Notes under the pieces: generated by a model
What the model was told of the DNA's origin: nothing
The model's input: the letters and a program-made list of their open reading frames with translations, nothing else
Database searches by the model: none
Assembly: GCA_948891265.1 (NCBI GenBank)
Contig: CAQUBD010000002.1
Coordinates: forward strand, 1 to 44,025
Origin: an uncultured Clostridia bacterium
Lineage (GTDB): Bacteria > Bacillota > Clostridia > TANB77 > CAG-508
Length of the DNA: 44,025 bases
Reading direction: 5' to 3'
Translations under genes and position numbers: made by a program
Shown: one piece after another, positions 1 through 7,197 of the stretch
Position numbering within the stretch: position 1 is the first letter of the stretch
How the letters are laid out: each line of letters opens with the position of its first letter

Positions 1-200
1 CAGTCACTCCATGTCGCATTCGTTGTTACATTCAAAAAGAATATAATAAACTTTTTAGCATGAGAGAGGCGCATTTTATAGCTTTACAAATTCTTATCGA
101 ATGTAATGAACAGGAAGCGAAATATTAATTATATTTATTAAATAAGGAATCGCTTTAAAACAATCATGGTCTATATGACAAAATTAATTTTTAAGGAATT
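1..200 (+). repeat. About 200-bp intergenic repeat, copy 1 (may continue upstream of the window)
   Basis: Nearly identical to 12045-12244, with only a handful of substitutions. It contains inverted segments (GTTACATTC near 26-34 and GAATGTAA near 99-106), so the centre can fold into a large imperfect stem. Its 3' end (ATGGTCTATATGA, near 166-178) also occurs at 19533-19545. No open reading frame is convincing inside it. With the leader that follows, this accounts for the gene-free stretch 1-342. Confidence 0.85.
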
Positions 201-212
201 GCCATAATTTAA

Positions 213-241
213 TTGAAATATTATAAAAAGTATGCTAATAT
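213..241 (+). promoter_or_regulatory. Sigma-A promoter for the 343-1962 cassette
   Basis: TTGAAA at 213-218, 17-nt spacer, TAATAT at 236-241 with an extended TGc just upstream. Transcription would start near 248, leaving a leader of about 95 nt that contains the hairpin at 264-290. Confidence 0.6.
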
Positions 242-263
242 ATTTATATAAAGAAAATTAGCC

Positions 264-290
264 AAAGAGGTCGTAATTTGCGACCTCTTT
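264..290 (+). promoter_or_regulatory. Perfect 10-bp hairpin in the leader of the kinase gene
   Basis: AAAGAGGTCG (264-273) pairs with CGACCTCTTT (281-290) across a 7-nt loop. No U-tract follows, so a simple terminator is not obvious. It lies downstream of the 213-241 promoter and could be a leader structure, or the terminator of a gene left of the window. A related hairpin closes the cassette at 1973-1992. Confidence 0.55.
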
Positions 291-342
291 AACATCTATA
301 ATACAATTTTAAAATATTATTGAAGGAGAAAAACTAGATAAA

Positions 343-1032
343 ATGGAAAATAGAAATATAGTAATAGGAATAGAAGGAACAGTAGGAGCAGGAAAGACAA
401 GTATCTGTAGACAATTATTAGGAAAAGTCGAAAATTCAATTATATTACATGGTGGAAACATATATAGAGCAATTGTATATGGAATTATGCAAACACATAA
501 AAATAATATAGAATTAAGAAATATTGATGCATTTGAAATAATGGAACAGCTAGAAATTGATATAAGATTAGAAAACAGAGAAACTGTAGTATATATGAAA
601 GGAAAAAAGGTTCAGGAGAAAGATTTACAATCAGATAAAACATCAATGTCAGTATCAAAGGTAAGTAATGTAGCAAATAATAAAAAATTATATCAATTTG
701 GTAAAAAATTAATAGATGAATTTAGAAAGAAATACAATGTAATATTATCTTCTAGAGATATTATGAAAATGTATCCAGATGTTACATACCATTTTTTTAT
801 AGATGCATCAATAGATGAAAGAACAAATAGAAAATATATTCAATACAATAAAGAAATAGAAAAAGATACGATAAGAAAAATGATAGAAGAAAGAGATAAA
901 TTACAAGAAAAAACAGGCTATTATAAAATATATCCTGAAACTAAAATAATAGATGTTACAAATTGCAAAACAATTGAAGAATCAACAGAAAAAGTATTTC
1001 AAAATATAGAAAGGGTGCCATGTGTAAAATGA
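343..1032 (+). CDS. Cytidylate-kinase-like P-loop nucleotide kinase
   Basis: A 229-residue P-loop kinase. Residues 12-20 (GTVGAGKTS) form the Walker A loop. Residues 136-140 (SSRDI) followed by YPDV and 152-164 (FIDASIDERTNRK) match the GRDI and FLDASxxERxxRR region of the CMP/dCMP kinase family, which phosphorylates (d)CMP with ATP. The GR of the family motif is SR here and the middle is divergent, so I call it Cmk-like rather than cmk. A GAAGGAG site precedes the ATG. It overlaps the next gene by 13 nt, so the two are probably translated together. That partner is a CTP-dependent kinase type, so recycling CMP or CDP is a possible role, but this is inference. Confidence 0.7.
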   Translation: MENRNIVIGIEGTVGAGKTSICRQLLGKVENSIILHGGNIYRAIVYGIMQTHKNNIELRNIDAFEIMEQLEIDIRLENRETVVYMKGKKVQEKDLQSDKTSMSVSKVSNVANNKKLYQFGKKLIDEFRKKYNVILSSRDIMKMYPDVTYHFFIDASIDERTNRKYIQYNKEIEKDTIRKMIEERDKLQEKTGYYKIYPETKIIDVTNCKTIEESTEKVFQNIERVPCVK

Positions 1033-1685
1033 ATTTTTTAGGAATAATAGTATCTTATTTGTATATAGGGATAGTTATAATAAGTGCAAAAATATTTGAA
1101 AAAAGAGAAATTGAATTTAGTAGAAAATTTATACATATTATGTTAGGAAATTGGTGGTTTATAGCAATGTATTTCTTTACAAATGTATGGTTTGCAATGT
1201 TTGTTCCAATAACTTTTGTAATAATAAATTATGTATCATACAAGAAAAATTTAATAAAAGTAATGGAAAGAAACAAACAAGATGGAATAGGTACAGTATA
1301 TTATGCAATTGCATTATTAATATTAACAATTGTATCATTTGGAATATGTAAAGAGCCATTACTAGGCTTGATTCCTAATTTAGTTATGGCATATGGTGAT
1401 GGATTGGCAGCCGTATTTGGAAAACTTATAAAAAGTAAAAAATACAAAATTAATGGAGCAAAAAAATCTTATGCGGGTTCGTTTACAATGTTTATAATTA
1501 CAACATTAATTATTGGTGGATATTTATTATTAAAATACAATGAAGTATTTTGGCAAACCGGACATTGGACACTGGTAACGATAATGATGGCATGTTGTAT
1601 AACAATGATAGAAGCTGTATCAAGTAAAGGGATAGATAATATAAGTGTTCCAATAAGCACATTAATTATGCTTATATTAATATAG
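1020..1685 (+). CDS. Phytol/dolichol-kinase-like integral membrane protein (CTP-dependent lipid kinase family)
   Basis: 221 residues with about six hydrophobic segments. Family hallmarks are the basic RKFIHIMLG block at residues 35-43, the AYGDGLAAVFGK segment at 124-135 and KKSYAGS at 148-154. They match the membrane kinases that phosphorylate prenyl alcohols with CTP (SEC59/VTE5 type) and the related phosphatidate cytidylyltransferases. The GDG aspartate is likely catalytic. Substrate cannot be told from sequence. The start ATG lies inside the end of the upstream kinase gene; a second ATG at 1029 is possible. It belongs to a three-gene cassette bounded by similar hairpins. Confidence 0.65.
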   Translation: MCKMNFLGIIVSYLYIGIVIISAKIFEKREIEFSRKFIHIMLGNWWFIAMYFFTNVWFAMFVPITFVIINYVSYKKNLIKVMERNKQDGIGTVYYAIALLILTIVSFGICKEPLLGLIPNLVMAYGDGLAAVFGKLIKSKKYKINGAKKSYAGSFTMFIITTLIIGGYLLLKYNEVFWQTGHWTLVTIMMACCITMIEAVSSKGIDNISVPISTLIMLILI

Positions 1686-1779
1686 TTTTGCATTACTTGA
1701 AAAAATATTAAGACTATGTTAAAATTATAGTGAGAAACCTATAAATATGCCACCAAGCCAAATGTCAAGGAGGGATTAT

Positions 1780-1962
1780 ATGGTATCTGATGAATTTATG
1801 GATAGTTTATTTAAAGAATGTTCTAAAGGGCTAGGTTTTAAGTACGAAAAGCCAAAAGAGCCAGAAATCGATAAAGAACATGCTAAAATACTGGAGATGG
1901 TTAAAGAAGCTGAAGAAAACAGCAGGGGTTATCAAATTGCTAAGGAAATGAAACAGATATGA
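1780..1962 (+). CDS. Small charged protein of unknown function
   Basis: 60 residues, rich in Glu and Lys, no membrane segment and no motif that I recognise. The start is set by the strong AAGGAGGG site at 1767-1774, five bases before the ATG at 1780. An in-frame ATG at 1747 would add 11 residues but would place this ribosome site inside the gene. The central part (about residues 24-50) should be helical. It follows the lipid-kinase-like gene by 94 nt and ends just before the bidirectional hairpin. No function is proposed. Confidence 0.6.
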   Translation: MVSDEFMDSLFKECSKGLGFKYEKPKEPEIDKEHAKILEMVKEAEENSRGYQIAKEMKQI

Positions 1963-1972
1963 ACATTAATAA

Positions 1973-1992
1973 GAGATCGCAATTGCGACCTC
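1973..1992. terminator. Hairpin between converging genes
   Basis: GAGATCGC pairs with GCGACCTC around AATT (one mismatch). It separates the plus-strand cassette from the minus-strand asnB, so it could terminate both. Read on the minus strand it is close in sequence to the 264-290 hairpin. Confidence 0.5.
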
Positions 1993-2001
1993 AAAATTAT
2001 T

Positions 2002-3850
2002 TTAAAGCTCAACCTTAGGCTGATACTTTTCAAGCCACATATTAACTTGACAAAGGTAAGCCATAAGTTGAGGCCCAGTCATTAATTGACCAAACCAGGG
2101 TCTTGTAAAACTACTTCCATTAGTATTTAAAATATCTAAAATATATTTACGATTAAGCAAATTATTGATAGGCGCATTTTTATCTTTCATAATATCAGAA
2201 AGCATATCTTTAACTTTAGCTAAATAAGTAGGATTATGAGTCTTAGGATAAGGAGACTTTTTTCTATCTACAATTTCTTCAGGAAGAAAATCCTTACAAA
2301 TATATCTAAGTAATCCTTTTTCACGACCATTTAATGCTTTAATTTCCCAAGGTATGTTCCAAACATATTGAGCTAAACGATAATCACAGAAAGGAACACG
2401 AAGCTCAAAACCATTATACATAGCCATTCTATCAGAACGATCCAATAATGTTTGCATAAACCAATTTAAAGTAAGATGAGAAATTTTTCTTTTCTCAGCA
2501 GTTTCTTTAGAATCACAATCTAAGATTTCTACTTCATTCAGGCTTTCATTATATCTATAATCAAGATAGCTTTTTAAATTAACTTTACTACCAATAGTTG
2601 GATTTAAAAGTTGTTGTCTTTCTTCAATTGCAATAGACCAAGGAAAAGTATTACTATTTAGAGCATCTTCTCTGAAAAACCAAGGATATCCACCGAAAAT
2701 TTCATCAGCACATTCACCAGTCAAAGAGACTGTCATTTCTTTTTTTACATTTTTACAAAACAAAAGTAAAGATGAATCAATATCAGCCATACCAGGCATA
2801 TCACGAGCAATCATAGCATCTTCCAAATACTCAGCAAGTTCTGGTGTATCAATAACAATTTGATGATGGTTGGTGTGTAAGTTTTTATTCATCAAATTAA
2901 TATAGTAATTGTCAGAATTGGGCTGAAAATCACTTTTAACAAAATTTTTATCATTATCAACATAATCAATAGAATAAGTATCTAAAGGTGGCAAACCATT
3001 ATCTTTACAATAATCAGAAGCAAATTTTGTAATTATACTTGAATCAAGTCCACCTGAAAGAAAAGTACATAATGGAACATCAGAAACAAGCTGACTTGTA
3101 ATGGAATCATTTAACAAATACTTTACAGTACTACAAGTAGTGCCAAAACTATCTGTATGAGGCTTAGACTCTAATTTCCAATATCTTTCAAGATGCAAAC
3201 CATAACTATTAAACACAGCAAAATGAGCAGGTTTTATTTCATAAATATCTTTAAAAATAGTAGTTCCAGAGGTATGAGCAGGACCTATTCCAAATAGTTC
3301 ACAAATACCTTGATTATCTAAAGTTCTTTCAACATTAGGATATTCAAATAAAGCCTTAATTTCAGAAGCAAAAATAATAGTATTATTTTTTATAGTATAA
3401 AATAAAGGTTTGATACCAAAATGATCACGAGCTAAAAATAACTCTTTTTTTCTGCTATTCCAAATAGCAAAAGCAAAAATACCATTTAAATGTTTTACAA
3501 CATCATTTCCATAATGAATGTAAGATTTTAATAAGATTTCAGTGTCAGAATGACCTTTAAAAGAATAACCATTTTCAGTTAAAATTTCTTTCAATTCCTT
3601 TGTATTATAAATTTGACCATTGTAAACTAAAACATATTCTCCATAAGAATATTTTTCTATCATTGGCTGAGTGCCACCGCTCTGGATCTATTACAATAAG
3701 TCTTTTGTGGCCCAAAACAATATTTTTATCTATGTAATAACCATCTTCATCAGGACCACGTCTACTTAAGACTGAATTCATATTTAGTAAAATGTTTTTC
3801 ATGTTAGATATATCATTCTTAAAATTTGAAAAACCAACAAAACCACACAT
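2002..3850 (-). CDS. asnB: Asparagine synthase (glutamine-hydrolysing), apparent +1 frameshift at a CGG codon
   Basis: Makes asparagine from aspartate, ATP and glutamine in the cytoplasm. The N-terminal part begins MCGFVGF, with Cys2 as the glutaminase nucleophile, followed by RRGPDEDG and GHKRLIVIDPE. The C-terminal part carries the YNGQIYN segment, SDTEILL, and the ATP-pyrophosphatase loop LSGGLDSS. The two parts lie in different frames: zero frame gives DPE-R-W-H and soon leaves the family, whereas skipping one C at 3679 gives DPE-GGTQPMIEKYSYG, the family sequence. After that correction the protein is 615 residues, a normal length. GGAGGAT precedes the ATG. It is the only large minus-strand gene in the window. 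See the CGG findings for recoding versus artefact. Confidence 0.9.
3677..3679 (-). other. In-frame CGG at the asnB frame change
   Basis: On the coding strand the context is GAG-CGG-TGG in zero frame, and GAG-(C)-GGT-GGC in the frame that continues the protein. It is the only in-frame CGG in asnB; the CGG at 2693-2695 is out of frame (TTC-GGT). Confidence 0.85.
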
Positions 3851-3905
3851 AATTATCCTCCACTAATTTTTAATTATTTATAGTATATGCAAAAATTTTA
3901 AAAAG

Positions 3906-3934
3906 TTGCTTTTAGAAAAAATATGTGTTAAACT
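3906..3934 (+). promoter_or_regulatory. Probable promoter for the DUF5662 gene
   Basis: TTGCTT at 3906-3911, 17-nt spacer, TAAACT at 3929-3934 with TGt upstream (extended -10). It covers the in-frame upstream ATG at 3925, which argues for the later start at 3961. Confidence 0.45.
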
Positions 3935-3960
3935 ATAAAAGAATAAAGGAGATGGAAAAA

Positions 3961-4527
3961 ATGCATTTAAAAAATATACTAGGACATTTTAGAGTAGTTA
4001 CAAAACATAGATGGGTTGTTTTTAAATTGTGTGTAAAAGTAGGAGAACCATGGAGAGGGCTAGTGCATGACCTTTCAAAATATTCACCAACTGAATTTTG
4101 GGAAGGAGTAAAGTATTTCAATGGAAAACATTCTCCAATAGTAGATTGTAAAAAAGATAAAGGATATTCAGAAGCCTGGTTACACCATAGAGGCAGAAAC
4201 AAACATCATACAGATTATTGGGTAGATTTAAGTTCTCCAGACAAAACGCCTAATATACCATATAAATATGTGGCAGAAATGTTATGTGACAAATTAGCAG
4301 CAGGAATTGTATATAAGGGTAAAGACTGGACAAAAGAGTATGAATTAGAGTATTGGCTACATGAAAGGGATAAAACATTAGTAAATGATAATATTGAAGC
4401 TTTAATAACAGAATTTTTTACACAAGTAAGTGAATTTGGAATAGATAAAGTATTGACAAAACAAAATGTAAAAGATTTGTACAAAAAATATTGTTCGAAT
4501 AATAAAACATTATTAAAAAAAACCTAA
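3961..4527 (+). CDS. DUF5662-like conserved protein
   Basis: 188 residues if started at 3961, where AAAGGAG lies upstream. The segment GLVHDLSKYSPTEFWEG, then HHRGRNKHHTDYW, is the pattern of the DUF5662 family of small Firmicute and phage proteins. The His-Asp pairs resemble metal-binding HD-type hydrolases, but I would not assign a reaction. No membrane segments are seen. It is divergent from asnB, with only about 75 bp between the two regulatory regions, and is probably monocistronic. Some databases label such proteins catalase, which nothing here supports. Confidence 0.6.
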   Translation: MHLKNILGHFRVVTKHRWVVFKLCVKVGEPWRGLVHDLSKYSPTEFWEGVKYFNGKHSPIVDCKKDKGYSEAWLHHRGRNKHHTDYWVDLSSPDKTPNIPYKYVAEMLCDKLAAGIVYKGKDWTKEYELEYWLHERDKTLVNDNIEALITEFFTQVSEFGIDKVLTKQNVKDLYKKYCSNNKTLLKKT

Positions 4528-4545
4528 AGTTAAAAGTTAAATAGG

Positions 4546-4574
4546 TTGACAAATGTAAAAAATACTTGTATAAT
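4546..4574 (+). promoter_or_regulatory. Sigma-A promoter of rpmF
   Basis: Consensus TTGACA (4546-4551), 17-nt spacer and consensus TATAAT (4569-4574), as expected for a ribosomal protein gene. Confidence 0.85.
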
Positions 4575-4645
4575 TTTATAGTAAAAATAATGAAAAAATT
4601 AAATAGATATAAAATAATATATCTTTTAGCAAGGGGGGAATAGAA

Positions 4646-4837
4646 ATGGCACAACCAAAAAGAAGATGGTCAAAAGCAAGAACACATTCAAAAAGATCAA
4701 CATGGAAAAAAGAACAACCAAATTTTGCTACATGTCCAAATTGTCATGAACCTATAATGCCACATAGAGTTTGCTCAAACTGTGGATATTATGATGGAAA
4801 ACAAGTAGTAACAAAAAAAGAAACTGAAAATGCATAA
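4646..4837 (+). CDS. rpmF: 50S ribosomal protein L32, zinc-binding form
   Basis: 63 residues beginning MAQPKRRWSKARTHSKRS, the standard L32 start. Four cysteines, in CPNC (residues 32-35) and CSNCGYY (45-51), form the zinc ribbon, so this is the C+ version. AGGGGGGA precedes the ATG. The usual upstream partner, a YceD/DUF177 gene, is absent: rpmF has its own consensus promoter and its own terminator and appears monocistronic. Confidence 0.97.
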   Translation: MAQPKRRWSKARTHSKRSTWKKEQPNFATCPNCHEPIMPHRVCSNCGYYDGKQVVTKKETENA

Positions 4838-4845
4838 GTATTTTG

Positions 4846-4872
4846 ATAGCACAAACACAAGTGCTATTTTTT
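4846..4872 (+). terminator. Rho-independent terminator of rpmF
   Basis: ATAGCAC (4846-4852) pairs with GTGCTAT (4861-4867), followed by six T. The 220 bp after it (to 5091) hold AT-rich DNA, a small TTGGG/CCCAA hairpin near 4964-4979 and a GTATAC palindrome near 5029, but no gene. Confidence 0.85.
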
Positions 4873-5091
4873 CATATTGTAATATAAAGAAGAATAAAGA
4901 GTTACAATTCACAGCTTAAAATAATATTTGTCCTGCAACGAGTAAAGGTTTTAAAATATACTTGGGCCCTTCCCAAAAATGCTGTAGAAATGCTAACGCA
5001 TTTTAATAATATAAAAAATAAAAAAAATGTATACATTTTAATATTATTGTGATATTATGTATAAAAATACAAAAGAAAGAGAGGGAGTATT

Positions 5092-5634
5092 ATGTTTGAA
5101 AAATTTTTAAAAAGATCAAATTGGACAGACATGGTTATTTCAATAATATTTGTACTATTAGGAACTTTATTAATAGCAAGGCCAAATGAAACTTTAGGAG
5201 CAATATCTATGATATTAGGAATTGTATTTATTGCTATGGGGGTCTTAAAATTAGTAGAATATTATACTTCTGAAATGAGAGAAGATTATTTACTAACAAT
5301 TGCTTTAATAACTGTAATAATAGGAGTTATAATATTATTTGGATCAAGTACAATATTATCATTGTTTAGAATTATTTTAGGAATTTGGATTATTTTAACA
5401 GGAATAATGGATTTGCAAATAGTATTAGAATGGAAACAATTAAAATCACCATATTGGACTATATCATTAATATTTTCCATACTAATGATATTTGGAGGGA
5501 TCACTATTTTAGTAAATCAAAATATACTACTTACAACAATGGGAATTATAATTGTAATTTATGGTATATTAGATATTATAGATAGAGTAATATTCATGCA
5601 AAAAGTAAATAATTATATAAAGAATGAAAAATAG
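5092..5634 (+). CDS. HdeD/DUF308-type six-helix membrane protein
   Basis: 180 residues that are almost entirely hydrophobic, with about six transmembrane segments in three similar pairs. Each pair follows the pattern of a Gly-rich helix then a short basic loop (LLGTLLIARPNETLG, then IGVIILFGSSTILSLF, then FGGITILVNQ). That internal triplication is the hallmark of the DUF308/HdeD family. Enterobacterial HdeD is linked to acid stress; no function is established for this clade. GAGAGGGAG precedes the ATG. A strong palindrome follows the gene. Confidence 0.7.
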   Translation: MFEKFLKRSNWTDMVISIIFVLLGTLLIARPNETLGAISMILGIVFIAMGVLKLVEYYTSEMREDYLLTIALITVIIGVIILFGSSTILSLFRIILGIWIILTGIMDLQIVLEWKQLKSPYWTISLIFSILMIFGGITILVNQNILLTTMGIIIVIYGILDIIDRVIFMQKVNNYIKNEK

Positions 5635-5653
5635 AATATACAAACACTTTAAA

Positions 5654-5696
5654 ATAACCATTATTATTAAACAAAATATTTAATAATAATGGTTAT
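5654..5696 (+). terminator. Perfect 18-bp AT-rich inverted repeat
   Basis: The arms 5654-5671 and 5679-5696 are perfectly complementary around a 7-nt loop. Lacking GC pairs at its base and a clear U-tract, it may be a weak terminator or a leader or operator element for the next gene, whose ribosome site begins 15 nt later. Confidence 0.5.
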
Positions 5697-5718
5697 ATAA
5701 TATTAAAATTAGGAGATA

Positions 5719-6246
5719 ATGATGAAAAAAATTTATATTATATTAACATATACAGGCACATTTTTATCAAGGATAATTAAATTTTATACAAAAGATGAGT
5801 TTTCTCATGTTTCAATTGCATTAGATAAAGAGTTACAGCAAATGTATAGTTTTGGTAGATTAAATCCGTATAATCCATTTTGGGGAGGTTTTGTACATGA
5901 GGGAATAGATAAAGGAACATTTAAAAGATTTAAAAAGACAACTGCAAAAATATATTCTTTAGAAATAGAAGATGAACAATATGAAAAAATTAAATGCGCA
6001 ATATATAATATAAAGAAGTTAAAAAAGAAATATAAATTTAATATTTGGGGGCTTTTCGCAGTAGGATTTAAAATAAAAATAAAAAAAGATTATTCTTTTT
6101 ATTGTGCAGAATTTGTAAAATATGTGTTAGATGAAGCAAACGTTAAAACACAGTTACCAGAATTAGTAAGACCAGAAGATTTTAAATTAATTAAGAATTT
6201 AAATGTTGAGTATAATGGGAGTTTGAAAAATTATGGGAATTCATAG
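5719..6246 (+). CDS. Permuted papain-like (YiiX/NlpC-P60-type) cysteine hydrolase candidate
   Basis: 175 residues. The order is His first (FSHVSIAL, about residue 31), then the Cys motif (FYCAEFVKYVL, Cys near residue 130), as in circularly permuted NlpC/P60 enzymes of the YiiX/YaeF type, which act on amide or ester bonds. The early TGTFLSRIIKFYTK segment is typical of short Firmicute members. There is no signal peptide, so it is probably cytoplasmic or peripheral. AGGAG lies so close that the second ATG (5722) may be the real start. Substrate unknown. Confidence 0.6.
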   Translation: MMKKIYIILTYTGTFLSRIIKFYTKDEFSHVSIALDKELQQMYSFGRLNPYNPFWGGFVHEGIDKGTFKRFKKTTAKIYSLEIEDEQYEKIKCAIYNIKKLKKKYKFNIWGLFAVGFKIKIKKDYSFYCAEFVKYVLDEANVKTQLPELVRPEDFKLIKNLNVEYNGSLKNYGNS

Positions 6247-6285
6247 AACTAATACAATCACATTGAAGTTTAGACCATAAAATTA

Positions 6286-6314
6286 TTGAATAAAATTCCT
6301 AAATATGGTATAAT
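6286..6314 (+). promoter_or_regulatory. Sigma-A promoter with extended -10
   Basis: TTGAAT (6286-6291), 17-nt spacer, TGg-TATAAT (-10 at 6309-6314). The in-frame ORF start at 6286 coincides with the -35 box and cannot be used from this promoter, which supports the start at 6361. Confidence 0.75.
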
Positions 6315-6360
6315 TACATTATGTAACTATTATTTGTATTCTTTGAAAGAGAGGCTTTTT

Positions 6361-6891
6361 ATGTCATTATCATTTGAGAAGTTTGAAAGGATTAAGAATG
6401 CTGTACATCAACCCTTGAATTGGGATGATTATAACAGCACAGCAGTAATAGAGGACACAAACTGTTTATCACATGCTTTTGGAAGTACTGTTACATCTGC
6501 AATTGAAGCATATAGGTTAGGGAGCTTGTCAGGAAAAAAGAAATTGAAAGATGGATATTTTTCTAAAGATGAGGTTAAAAATCTATTTTATGCTGATGCA
6601 GAATCAGTAGAACTTAAGATTGAGGAAATTCCTTTTGAAAATCTGTCAACATTTTTGAAATATATCTCAGAGATTAAATTGGCAGAAAATCAACATATTG
6701 TTGCTTTATTTGTTAAAGTATATGGAAGAGAAGAGTACATAAGTGATTTCCATTTCTTGCGGTTTGATAAAGGAAAAGGATGGACAGAAAAAAGAAGACC
6801 ATTAAGAATTACTTTTATCGAAGACATTTCAAGAGATTGGCCTTCTGCATGGAATGATAAGCTGATTGGTGTTTTCAAAGTTACAAGATAA
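6361..6891 (+). CDS. Unknown protein with Cys/His pattern of a phage-type papain-like family
   Basis: 176 residues from the ATG at 6361, which follows GAGAGG at a proper distance and lies downstream of the 6286-6314 promoter. I do not recognise a named family. TNCLSHAFGS (Cys near residue 35) and DFHFLRFDKGKGWTEKR (His near 131) recall the NCYAYAL ... DxHFYR ... WSHK pattern of some phage and bacterial proteins that may be papain-like; this is inference. Codon use is less AT-biased than its neighbours and includes an in-frame CGG at 6760-6762, suggesting recent transfer. It has its own promoter and terminator and is flanked by a repeat element. Confidence 0.55.
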   Translation: MSLSFEKFERIKNAVHQPLNWDDYNSTAVIEDTNCLSHAFGSTVTSAIEAYRLGSLSGKKKLKDGYFSKDEVKNLFYADAESVELKIEEIPFENLSTFLKYISEIKLAENQHIVALFVKVYGREEYISDFHFLRFDKGKGWTEKRRPLRITFIEDISRDWPSAWNDKLIGVFKVTR

Positions 6892-6915
6892 AGGAGCGAT
6901 GTATCGTTCCTTTTT
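6891..6915 (+). terminator. Rho-independent terminator
   Basis: AAGGAGCGAT and ATCGTTCCTT form a stem with one G-U pair, followed by T residues. It starts at the last base of the stop codon. Confidence 0.8.
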
Positions 6916-6916
6916 C

Positions 6917-7096
6917 ATATTATAGAAAAGTTCTCCGAACCTCCTATAATATAAATACATTTCACAGAAAAATTGCTGAGCAATTTTTCGCGGGCGAACA
7001 AAAACGGGGCATGTAAGTAAGCTAAAATGTTAAAAAATCTTAATCATGCCCCTTTTGTTCTGTTATAGGAAAGTTATTAATGTCCGCTTTTGTTCT
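6917..7096 (+). repeat. Three-hairpin intergenic element, copy A (most complete)
   Basis: Stem 1: ATATTATAG (6917-6925) with CTATAATAT (6944-6952). Stem 2: AAAATTGC with GCAATTTT near 6969-6988. Stem 3: GAACAAAA (6996-7003) plus GGGGCATG pairing with CATGCCCC plus TTTTGTTC (to 7060). A tail, TTATTAATGTCCGCTTTTG, is repeated in the copy at 30401-30506. Other copies have different bases in the stems but keep the pairing. With the SBP promoter, this fills the gene-free gap 6892-7197. Confidence 0.75.
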
Positions 7097-7144
7097 ATTC
7101 ATTTTAAAAATAAGAAAAAACTGAAACAATAAATTTAAAAAATA

Positions 7145-7173
7145 TTGAAAAAATAATAAAAATAATGTATTAT
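7145..7173 (+). promoter_or_regulatory. Promoter of the solute-binding protein gene
   Basis: TTGAAA (7145-7150), 17-nt spacer, TATTAT (7168-7173). An overlapping TATAAT at 7171-7176 is a second candidate at 20-nt spacing. Confidence 0.5.
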
Positions 7174-7197
7174 AATAAACAGAGATAGAGGTGTATT

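Noticed and set aside
2002..3663. Separate short asnB-like gene starting MIEKYSYG, with an independent 81-codon gene before it
   Set aside because: The two reading frames join into one normal-length AsnB at a single base; the second start has no ribosome site and lacks the catalytic Cys.
6286..6360. 25-residue N-terminal extension of the 6361 gene
   Set aside because: It would begin in the -35 box of the promoter and has no ribosome site, whereas 6361 has one.
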